This document shows positions 1 through 5,842 of a stretch of 6,332 nucleotides of DNA, piece by piece. Origin of the DNA: Acidobacteriota bacterium (GTDB taxonomy: Bacteria > Acidobacteriota > Terriglobia > Terriglobales > Acidobacteriaceae). The stretch is taken from NCBI GenBank assembly GCA_003223595.1, contig QHVR01000214.1, positions 1 to 6,332 on the forward strand, given 5' to 3'. Position numbers and translations under genes: made by a program. The notes beneath the pieces were generated by a model, which was not told the DNA's origin, made no database searches, and was given only the letters and a program-made list of their open reading frames with translations. Each line of letters opens with the position of its first letter. Within the stretch, counting starts at the first letter, position 1.

Positions 1-744
1 GGTTTCCAGATGGCGGCGTAGCACAGCAGTGGAGATCGCCTCGGCCATGGCTGCCGTCTCGCTGGCCGCATCTTCGATGGCGTGCAAGGTCTGCGGCCGG
101 GCTTGCTTGTTCTGCGGGTTGGCCTCGTACCACTGCGAGACCCGGGCGTAGAGATCCCAGCAGTAGTAATCGAAGCGGGGCTGCCGCGTGAGCGCCTCGA
201 GCTGGGTGGGCGACTTCTTGTCCAGATGTGTAAATCCGACCACCACGTCCGCAACCTGTACGCCGGTATTGTCGATATAGTTCTGAACGTCGACTTCTCT
301 TCCCGCGTAGCGAAGCAGGCGCACGAACGTGTCGCCCAGAACAGCGTTGCGAAGATGTCCAATATGCGCCGCCTTGTTGGGATTGATGCTGGAGTGCTCG
401 ACCAGAATCTTCCCGGTTGGAATTTCGCCCGGCTCTTTATGATCTGAGGCCAGGGCCGTAGCCATCCAGGCGCGGTCTATTTTCACGTTCAGGTAGCCCG
501 GAGGCGTAACCGTCATCCCGGCAACGCCTTGAATTTCTCCGACCTCGGCCCGAATGGCTTCGGCAATTTTCAGGGGAGCCGAGCGCAGAGGCTTGGCAAA
601 GGGAAACATGGGAATGGCGAAGTCGCCAAGGTCGACCCGGGGTGGCTGTTCGATCACGACGCGCGGCAGGGTGACACCGGGATGACGGCGCTCCAGACAC
701 TCCAGCACGCGCTGGGCAAGAAGATGCTCTAGATAGCGATACAA
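1..744 (-). CDS. argS: arginyl-tRNA synthetase, N-terminal part (3' end outside window)
   Basis: Cytoplasmic class I aminoacyl-tRNA synthetase that charges tRNA-Arg with arginine using ATP. The 248 codons present run open to the left edge. They show the N-terminal additional (Add1) domain, beginning MYRYLEHLLAQRV, with PPRVDLGDFAIPMFP near residues 43-57. The catalytic domain follows: VEHSSINPNKAAHIGHLRN contains the class I HIGH signature at residues 127-130, then NYIDNTGVQVADVV. This combination is characteristic of ArgS. No ATG fits the N-terminus; the frame is closed by a stop at 778-780, and the only good start is TTG at 742-744, with AGAGG five bases upstream. The anticodon-binding C-terminal half lies beyond position 1. 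The gene is divergent from larC across a 101-base spacer. No stops or frameshifts interrupt the visible part. Confidence 0.95.
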   Translation of the reverse strand, partial: MYRYLEHLLAQRVLECLERRHPGVTLPRVVIEQPPRVDLGDFAIPMFPFAKPLRSAPLKIAEAIRAEVGEIQGVAGMTVTPPGYLNVKIDRAWMATALASDHKEPGEIPTGKILVEHSSINPNKAAHIGHLRNAVLGDTFVRLLRYAGREVDVQNYIDNTGVQVADVVVGFTHLDKKSPTQLEALTRQPRFDYYCWDLYARVSQWYEANPQNKQARPQTLHAIEDAASETAAMAEAISTAVLRRHLET

Positions 745-749
745 GGACG

Positions 750-754
750 CCTCT
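750..754 (-). promoter_or_regulatory. ribosome binding site that fixes the argS TTG start
   Basis: On the minus strand AGAGG lies five bases before the TTG at 742-744. It is the only Shine-Dalgarno-like stretch between the upstream in-frame stop (778-780) and the conserved Add1 domain, so it supports TTG as the initiator. Confidence 0.6.
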
Positions 755-774
755 AACCTGTTGGAGAAACAGTG

Positions 775-780
775 ATTTTA
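775..780 (-). promoter_or_regulatory. possible -10 element for argS
   Basis: The minus strand reads TAAAAT here, matching five of six bases of the sigma-70 -10 consensus and standing out in GC-rich surroundings. Transcription would start near 768, giving a leader of about 24 bases that includes the AGAGG ribosome binding site. No convincing -35 hexamer lies 16-18 bases upstream (the sequence there is GC-rich), so this is a weak call. Confidence 0.3.
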
Positions 781-804
781 ACAGAGACGGCGCGCCGCGC
801 AGGT

Positions 805-834
805 TTGACGCTTGTAGCAACGCTTCCCTATGAT
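805..834 (+). promoter_or_regulatory. sigma-70-type promoter for larC and the downstream operon
   Basis: TTGACG (805-810) and TATGAT (829-834) each match five of six consensus bases, separated by 18 bases. The expected transcription start is about 840-843, only a few bases before the larC ATG at 846, so there would be almost no 5' untranslated leader. This agrees with the lack of a Shine-Dalgarno sequence before that ATG. The function is inferred from sequence match alone. Confidence 0.55.
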
Positions 835-845
835 GAAATCTCGTC

Positions 846-2204
846 ATGCGCATCGCATATCTGGAATGTTTTTCCGGCATCAGCGGTGATATGTTTCTCG
901 GCGCTCTGGTAGATGCCGGAGTCTCTCCGCGGCTGTTGGAGGACACGGTTGCCGCTCTCGGCTTGGGAGCAAAGCTGGAGATATCGCGCGTCGTGCGCAG
1001 CGGGATTTCAGCGACCAAGGTGGACGTCTGGGTTGAGGGCGAGAAAGATATGCCTCGCGAGGAGTACTGGGCGAAGCAGAGTGCGGCGCACGCGGCCGCG
1101 CCCGCCCTGATTGAAGCATCCGGGCACCATGAGCATCCTCATGAACATGGGCACTCCCATTCGCACGAACATACGCACAGCCACACCAGCCCAGGGGAGC
1201 ACGCGCCCCATACGCACGGGCACACGCATCGCGGGTTGAACGAAATCCGAAAGATCATCTCGGCTGCGCCGATCTCGGATCACGCAAAGAAGACCGCGAC
1301 TTCTGTTTTCGAGGCGCTGGGCGCGGCGGAAGCGAAGATTCACGACGTACCTGTGGAAGAGATCCACTTTCATGAAGTCGGGGCGGTCGATGCGATCGTC
1401 GACATCGTGTGTGCGGCAGTGGGAGCAGAAGTCCTGGCAGTTGACGAATTTATATGCTCAGCTTTGAATGTTGGTGGTGGGACAGTCCAGTGTGCTCATG
1501 GCACCTTCCCTATTCCTGCGCCAGCCACGCTGGAACTGCTGCGGGAGGCGCCGGTGTATTCCTCGGGAGTGCAGGCTGAGTTGGTGACTCCCACGGGCGC
1601 GGCGATCGTAAAGACGCTGGCGCGCCGCTTTGAAGCGTTTCCGCCGATGCAAGTCGAAAGAGCCGGGTACGGGGCAGGATCGCGAGATTTCGAGCACAAT
1701 CCGAACGTAGTTCGACTAGTGATTGGCGAGGCCGCCAAGCCGCTCGACAAGGTGAATTCCGAAACCATTTCCGTGCTGGAAGCGAACATCGATGATCTCA
1801 ACCCGCAAGTGTTTGGGTACGTGCTGGATCGCCTGCTGCAGGAGGGCGCGCTCGATGTGTTCGGCGTTCCGGTGCAGATGAAGAAGAACCGGCCGGGAAC
1901 CTTGCTGACGGTGCTGTGCCAATCCGCCGACGCGATCAAACTGACGCAGCTAATTTTCGCCGAGACTACGACGCTGGGCGTGCGGCAGCGGCAGGAAGTT
2001 CGGCAGACCCTGGCGCGGCGCTGGGAAAATGTTCGCACCCAATGGGGCGAGGTCCGCATCAAGATCGCAAGCATGAACGGAACGGTCACCAACTATGCGC
2101 CGGAATATGAAGACTGCCGCCGGATTGCGGCTGAACACCACGTCCCGTTGAAGACCGTCATGCAGGAAGCCACGCGAGCTTACGCGGTCGGCGGGCAGAA
2201 ATAG
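846..2204 (+). CDS. larC: nickel-pincer cofactor biosynthesis protein LarC (nickel insertion)
   Basis: LarC is a CTP-dependent cyclometallase that inserts nickel into pyridinium-3,5-bisthiocarboxylic acid mononucleotide. This is the last step of nickel-pincer nucleotide synthesis, after LarB and LarE; the cofactor serves lactate racemase (LarA) and its relatives. The 452-residue protein starts with the family signature YLECFSGISGDMFLGAL (residues 5-21). A His-rich segment at 94-128 holds 16 histidines in 35 residues. It is followed by EEIHFHEVGAVDAIVDIV (171-188), NVGGGTVQCAHGTFPIPAPA (208-227) and VTPTGAA (247-253). The LarC2 part has EANIDDLNPQ (312-321), MKKNRPG (345-351) and ETTTLGVR (373-380). 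LarC1 and LarC2 form one uninterrupted frame, unlike the Lactobacillus plantarum gene, where a programmed frameshift joins them. The ATG has no clear ribosome binding site but sits just after a strong promoter. It ends in TAG, backed by an in-frame TGA at 2217-2219. No other lar gene is visible. Confidence 0.93.
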   Translation: MRIAYLECFSGISGDMFLGALVDAGVSPRLLEDTVAALGLGAKLEISRVVRSGISATKVDVWVEGEKDMPREEYWAKQSAAHAAAPALIEASGHHEHPHEHGHSHSHEHTHSHTSPGEHAPHTHGHTHRGLNEIRKIISAAPISDHAKKTATSVFEALGAAEAKIHDVPVEEIHFHEVGAVDAIVDIVCAAVGAEVLAVDEFICSALNVGGGTVQCAHGTFPIPAPATLELLREAPVYSSGVQAELVTPTGAAIVKTLARRFEAFPPMQVERAGYGAGSRDFEHNPNVVRLVIGEAAKPLDKVNSETISVLEANIDDLNPQVFGYVLDRLLQEGALDVFGVPVQMKKNRPGTLLTVLCQSADAIKLTQLIFAETTTLGVRQRQEVRQTLARRWENVRTQWGEVRIKIASMNGTVTNYAPEYEDCRRIAAEHHVPLKTVMQEATRAYAVGGQK

Positions 2205-2215
2205 GTCGCCAACGC

Positions 2216-2875
2216 ATGACCCAGAAAAGCATCCCCGACGTGCAATCCGGCTATGACGCGATCGCCGACGAATACGCGCACCGTATCTATGATGAGTTGC
2301 GGCATAAGCCGCTGGATCGGGAACTGCTCGATCGCTTTGCCGAGAGCGTTAGGGATCGGGGGATGGCGTGCGATCTGGGATGCGGCCCGGGACAAGTTGC
2401 GCGATACCTGCAGGGGCGAGGGATTCAGGTCTGCGGGGTTGATCTGTCCGACGGGATGCTTCAGCGGGCGACACAATTGAATCCGGGAATTGATTTTCAT
2501 CGCGGCGACATGCGGGCGCTGCCCTTTGCGGAACATGCGTGGGCGGGTATCGCCGCATTCTATGCCATCGTGAATTTATCGAAGGCGGAAGTGGCTCTGG
2601 CTGTAAGAGAGATGTGGCGCGTCCTGCAACCTAGTGGACAGTTGCTGCTCGCTTTTCACCTGGGCGAAGATGTCCAGCAACTGGAAGAGGACGTTTGGGG
2701 TTGCGGCGTTTCTCTCGAGTTCACATTCTTTCGCGCGGCGACAGTATTGGGATATATGCGCGAGGCCGGATTCGAGATCGATGAAGTGATCGAGCGTGAT
2801 CCTTATGCGCCCGACATTGAGTATCAAAGCCGGCGAGCCTACATTTTTGCGCACAAGCCACAAGCTACATCATGA
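2216..2875 (+). CDS. class I SAM-dependent methyltransferase, substrate unknown
   Basis: A 219-residue cytoplasmic protein with a Rossmann-fold methyltransferase core of the UbiE/Methyltransf_11 or _25 kind. SAM-binding motif I is DLGCGPG at residues 53-59. The acidic end of strand 2 is VDLS (75-78, with Asp76). GDMRALPF (98-105) fits the adenine-contact motif, and REMWRVLQPSGQLLLAF (131-147) is the usual post-motif helix and strand. The N-terminus (GYDAIADEYAHRI) is a common lid helix in this family. No transmembrane segment or signal peptide is seen. It starts 11 bases after the larC stop, and its TGA overlaps the metG start as ATGA, so it is probably co-transcribed with larC and translationally coupled to metG. 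The methyl acceptor cannot be read from sequence; neighbours suggest neither quinone nor nickel chemistry with any certainty. Confidence 0.88.
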   Translation: MTQKSIPDVQSGYDAIADEYAHRIYDELRHKPLDRELLDRFAESVRDRGMACDLGCGPGQVARYLQGRGIQVCGVDLSDGMLQRATQLNPGIDFHRGDMRALPFAEHAWAGIAAFYAIVNLSKAEVALAVREMWRVLQPSGQLLLAFHLGEDVQQLEEDVWGCGVSLEFTFFRAATVLGYMREAGFEIDEVIERDPYAPDIEYQSRRAYIFAHKPQATS

Positions 2876-4893
2876 AAAGAAAGTTCTACATCACGACCCC
2901 GATTTACTACGTGAATGCGCGCCCGCACATCGGGCACGCGTATACGACGATTGCCTGCGACACGGTTGCGCGCAGGCAGCGGCTTCTGGGCGCCGACACT
3001 TTCTTCCTGACCGGCACCGATGAGCACGGGCAAAAGATCGAGCGGGCGGCGCAGGCCGCGGGAACAACTCCGCAGCAGTACGCCGACGAAATCTCGGCGG
3101 AGTTCCGGAACCTCTGGAAGCGGATGGGGATCTCCAACGACGACTTCATCCGCACTACGGAAGAGCGTCATAAGAAGCGAGTGCAAGAGCTATTCCGCCG
3201 CATTCGCGACAACGGCTACATCTACAAGGGCTCGTACACCGGCCAATACTGCGTCTCCGACGAGATGTACGTCGACGGCGCTCAGCCGCGCGATCCCTGC
3301 CCCAACTGCGGCCGGATCACCGAGACGGTGCATGAAGAGAATTACTTCTTCAAGCTCTCGGCCTTTCAGGACAAGCTGCTGGAAATCTACGCGAATCCCG
3401 ATTTTATTCGCCCGGAAACGCGGCGCAATGAAGTGATCTCGTTCGTGCGCTCAGGGCTGCGCGATCTTTCCATCAGCCGCTCGACGTTTTCGTGGGGCAT
3501 TCCGGTACCGGACGATCCCAAGCACGTGATTTACGTGTGGCTGGATGCGCTGGCCAACTACATTACGGCGATTGGCTACGGATCGTCGCATGCCGGGGCG
3601 CAGGAGGCGTTCAAAAAATATTGGCCTGCGGATGTGCACATGATCGGCAAAGAGATTGTGCGCTTCCACTGCGTTTACTGGCCCGCGTTTTTGATGGCCG
3701 CAGGTTTGGAATTGCCGAAGGCCATCGTGGCGCACGGCTGGCTGCTCTTTGAAGAAAGCAAGATGTCGAAGTCGCGCGGCAACATTGTGCGCACGGAGAC
3801 GATTCTCGACGTGCTGGGCGCGGATGCTCTGCGTTATTTCCTGTTGCGCGAAGTCGTTTTCGGCCAGGACGGATCGTTTTCTTTCGATGCGCTGGTACAA
3901 CGCTATAACTCGGACCTGGCCAACGGGCTGGGCAATCTGGCGAGCCGTACCCTGACGATGATTACGCGCTACTTCAGGGGCGAGGTACCGTATCCTTCGC
4001 ATGCTGTGGCGCGGACACCGGCCGATGACGCGATCGCGGAAGTGGGTCGCAAGACCATTCGCGAATTTGCAACGTTCTTTGATCAGTTTCAGTTTTCCCG
4101 CGCGCTGGAGACAGCCTGGGGGCTGGTGGCGGCCGTCGACAAATATATTGTGGAGAACGAACCCTGGTCGCTGGGCGAAAAGCAGGATGACGAAAGCCGG
4201 GCGCGCTTGGCGACTGTGCTCTACACGTCGGCGTAGGCGTTGCGCATTGCGACGGCGCTGGCCCACCCGGTGATGCCTGAAGCAACGACGAAGATTTGGG
4301 AACAGCTCGGTTTGGGAGACATCAAGAAACTCGATTTGACTCAACTCAGCTGGGGTCAGCTGCCGCTCGGGACCAAACTGGGCAAAGTGAGTCCGGTATT
4401 TCCGCGCGCGGATAAGAGCGCGATTGAAAGGATGCAGCAGATGGAAGAGCAGCAAAGAGGGCCGGCAGTGGAAGAGACGAAACAGAGTACGGCTGCGCCG
4501 ACAACGCCGCCCGCGATTGCGCTGGGCACGGCGGCTCCGGTGGCCGCGGCTGTTTCGCAGGACGGAAATAAGATTACGATAGACGATTTCGCGAAAGTGG
4601 AATTGCGCGTGGGGCTGGTGAAGGTCGCGGAACGCGTGCCGAAGTCCGACAAGTTGTTGCGACTCGAAGTCGACATAGGGACAGAAGTGCGGTAGGTTTT
4701 GGCGGGTATCGCCGAAGCTTATGCGCCGGAGACTCTGGTCGGGCGCAAAGTCGTGATCGTCGCTAATCTTGCCCCGCGGAAGCTGCGCGGTTACGAATCC
4801 AACGGGATGATTGTGGCCGCGTCACTCGAAGGCGGGAGACCCGTTTTGGCCAGCTTCCTCGAAGAAGTGCCTGTGGGGGCACGGCTCAAATAG
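2872..4893 (+). CDS. metG: methionyl-tRNA synthetase with C-terminal tRNA-binding domain, interrupted by two in-frame TAG codons
   Basis: A class I synthetase that charges initiator and elongator tRNA-Met. The frame spans 673 codons plus a final TAG. Catalytic landmarks are TTPIYYVNARPHIGH (8-22; HIGH variant at 19-22), TGTDEHGQKIE (48-58), CVSDE and CPNCG in the connective peptide (127-131, 143-147), WLDALANYI (223-231) and KMSKS (297-301). The anticodon-binding domain has NLASR (355-359) and PW (431-432), matching the Escherichia coli anticodon contacts Asn391, Arg395 and Trp461. An Ala/Pro/Thr-rich linker (about 521-566) leads to an EMAP/Trbp111-type OB fold (569-673). Codons 455 and 608 are TAG, with no frame change on either side. 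The first uninterrupted piece, 2872-4236 (454 residues), keeps the active site but loses the end of the helical bundle. The start overlaps the methyltransferase stop by 4 bases. It may be a readthrough gene, a pseudogene or an artefact of base errors. Confidence 0.9.
4234..4236 (+). other. in-frame TAG, metG codon 455
   Basis: The frame reads LYTSA-TAG-ALRIATALAHP. In related MetRS proteins this position in the anticodon-binding helical bundle is usually an ordinary polar residue (Glu or Gln, from memory), so a single change from GAG or CAG would explain it. Reading frame and similarity continue without a break on both sides. Alone, this codon would give a 454-residue product lacking the end of the helical bundle, the linker and the OB fold. 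Confidence 0.9.
4237..4695 (+). other. second uninterrupted segment of metG (end of anticodon-binding domain, linker, start of OB fold)
   Basis: This stretch, 152 codons before its closing TAG, is the middle piece of MetRS between the two TAG codons. It contains the last helices of the anticodon-binding domain (IATALAHPVMPEATTKIWEQ), a low-complexity linker and the first strands of the tRNA-binding OB fold (DDFAKVELRVGLVKVAERVP). A TTG at 4240-4242 could in principle restart translation one codon after the first TAG, but no ribosome binding site is evident. It is best read as part of metG and not as a separate gene. Confidence 0.6.
4693..4695 (+). other. in-frame TAG, metG codon 608
   Basis: The frame reads GTEVR-TAG-VLAGIAEAY inside the C-terminal OB-fold tRNA-binding domain. 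Homologues typically have Arg-Gln-Val or Arg-x-Ile here, so a C-to-T change of CAG fits best. The rest of the OB fold continues in the same frame to the stop at 4891-4893 (GRKVVIVANLAPRKLRG, ESNGMIVAA). Confidence 0.9.
4696..4893 (+). other. third uninterrupted segment of metG (rest of the OB-fold domain)
   Basis: These 65 codons plus TAG carry the second half of the Trbp111-like tRNA-binding domain, including RKVVIVANLAPRKLRGYESN and the closing PVGARLK. A TTG at 4699-4701 again lies one codon after the TAG. Alone this piece would be an incomplete OB fold, so independent function is unlikely. Confidence 0.6.
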
Positions 4894-4902
4894 AAAGTCA
4901 TT

Positions 4903-4932
4903 CACCACAGGGGACACAGAGTTACACAGGGG
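4903..4932 (+). repeat. CACAG-type intergenic repeat between metG and tatD
   Basis: Three closely spaced copies of one unit are visible: CACAGGGG (4906-4913), CACAGAG (4915-4921) and CACAGGGG (4925-4932), with a 9-10 base period, close to one helical turn. From memory, similar CACCACAGRGGACACAGAG strings recur between genes in Acidobacteriota and some other environmental genomes; the function is unknown. It lies in the 66-base gap after the metG stop. Whether it is dispersed in this genome cannot be seen from one window. Confidence 0.5.
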
Positions 4933-4959
4933 TAGGCCTCCGGCCGACGCTCGACTTTT

Positions 4960-5784
4960 ATGTTTGTTGATTCGCATGCGCACCTTGATGGCAAGCAGTT
5001 CGACTCCGATCGCGAGCAGGTGATTGAGCGGGCGCGCGCGGCTGGAGTTCGGACCATGGTTGCGATTGGGAACGGCGATGGGCCTCCGCAGCTGGATGCC
5101 GGGGTTCAGCTGGCGGAGAAATATCCTTTCATGTACGCCACCATTGGCGTGCACCCCCACGAAGCGCGATTAGCCTCGGAGCACGTGTATTCCGAGATGC
5201 AGCGACTGGCGCGGCATCCCAAGGTGATTGCCTGGGGAGAGATCGGACTCGACTATTATTACGACCACTCGCCGCGCGATACCCAGAAGGAAGTTTTTGT
5301 TCGCCAGATGGAACTCGCGGGCGCGGCGAAGCTTCCGATCGTGATCCATTGCCGTCCATCGGATAAGAGCGAGAATGCGTGGGAAGACTGCCTGCGTTTA
5401 ATTGAGGAGCAATGGGCTCCTAAAGGCGTCGGCGGTATTCTGCATTGCTTTACGGGAGCCTGGATCCATGCCAAACGCGCGCTGGACGTGGGATTCATGG
5501 TTTCATTCGCCGGCAACATAACGTTCCCGAAGGCGCAGCAGATTCGGGATGCGGCGTTGCAAGTACCGTTGGAGAAGATCTTGATCGAGACGGACTGCCC
5601 CTATCTGGCGCCCCTGCCTCATCGCGGCAAACGTAACGAACCCGCATACGTCCTAGAGACCGCTCGCAAGCTGGGCGAGTTACGAGGACTTTCGATGGAA
5701 GAGATCGGCGAACTCACGTCTCGCAACTTCTACAATTTTTTCAAAATAACTGAAATGGATGAAAACAAAGTTCCCGCACGCTGA
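4960..5784 (+). CDS. tatD: TatD family metal-dependent hydrolase (DNase)
   Basis: A 274-residue cytoplasmic TIM-barrel hydrolase of the TatD/YcfH family, which cleaves DNA with 3'-to-5' exonuclease activity in characterised members and is linked to DNA repair and quality control. The metal ligands are all visible: SHAHLD gives His6 and His8, WGEIGLDYYYDHSP gives Glu94, IVIHCR gives His130, ILHCFTG gives His162, and IETDCPYLAP gives Asp212. GVHPH (63-67) and RNEP (225-228) are further family motifs. Length is normal for the family. The ATG start gives the standard N-terminus MFVDSHAHLD; no strong ribosome binding site precedes it. It follows metG by 66 bases and is in the same reading frame as metG. 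A metG-tatD neighbourhood is common in bacteria, for example metS-yabD in Bacillus subtilis. Confidence 0.93.
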   Translation: MFVDSHAHLDGKQFDSDREQVIERARAAGVRTMVAIGNGDGPPQLDAGVQLAEKYPFMYATIGVHPHEARLASEHVYSEMQRLARHPKVIAWGEIGLDYYYDHSPRDTQKEVFVRQMELAGAAKLPIVIHCRPSDKSENAWEDCLRLIEEQWAPKGVGGILHCFTGAWIHAKRALDVGFMVSFAGNITFPKAQQIRDAALQVPLEKILIETDCPYLAPLPHRGKRNEPAYVLETARKLGELRGLSMEEIGELTSRNFYNFFKITEMDENKVPAR

Positions 5785-5842
5785 TCCGCAATTCTGATAC
5801 CCTCATCTCAGTTTACTTTTATTTCTGAAAGATTAGAAATAT

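Noticed and set aside
846..853. Perfect 8-base palindrome ATGCGCAT over the larC start codon, and GGCGCGCC at 789-796
   Set aside because: Short palindromes of this size are expected by chance in GC-rich DNA, and the first is constrained by coding sequence.
437..1018. 193-codon open frame on the minus strand overlapping argS and larC
   Set aside because: It crosses the divergent promoter region and overlaps two well-supported genes in other frames; the product is Arg/Ser-rich with no family features.
1496..2092. 198-codon minus-strand open frame inside larC
   Set aside because: A shadow of larC, with a Ser/Cys-rich composition and no motif.
3451..4455. Long (334-codon) open frame on the minus strand opposite metG
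   Set aside because: It is antisense to clearly conserved MetRS sequence, its product is Arg/His/Gln-rich without any recognisable domain, and such frames arise readily opposite GC-rich genes.
4234..4695. Selenocysteine or pyrrolysine insertion at the metG TAGs
   Set aside because: Selenocysteine uses TGA. Pyrrolysine uses TAG but is known mainly in methylamine methyltransferases; no pyl genes are visible, and neither MetRS position is a catalytic residue.
4180..4700. Frameshift as the explanation for the broken metG
   Set aside because: The three pieces are all in the same frame (4237 and 4696 continue directly after the TAGs) and conserved sequence abuts each TAG on both sides, so these are substitutions or sense-read codons, not indels.
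4935..4957. Possible terminator between metG and tatD (GGCC-TCC-GGCC followed by TTTT)
   Set aside because: The stem is only about four base pairs with a three-base loop, and the short T run is separated from it by about ten bases, too weak for a rho-independent terminator.
5812..5840. Possible promoter for yajQ (TTTACT, 16 bases, TAGAAA)
   Set aside because: Both hexamers match only four of six bases and the predicted transcript start would fall at or after the yajQ ATG; the AT-rich spacer alone does not justify a call.
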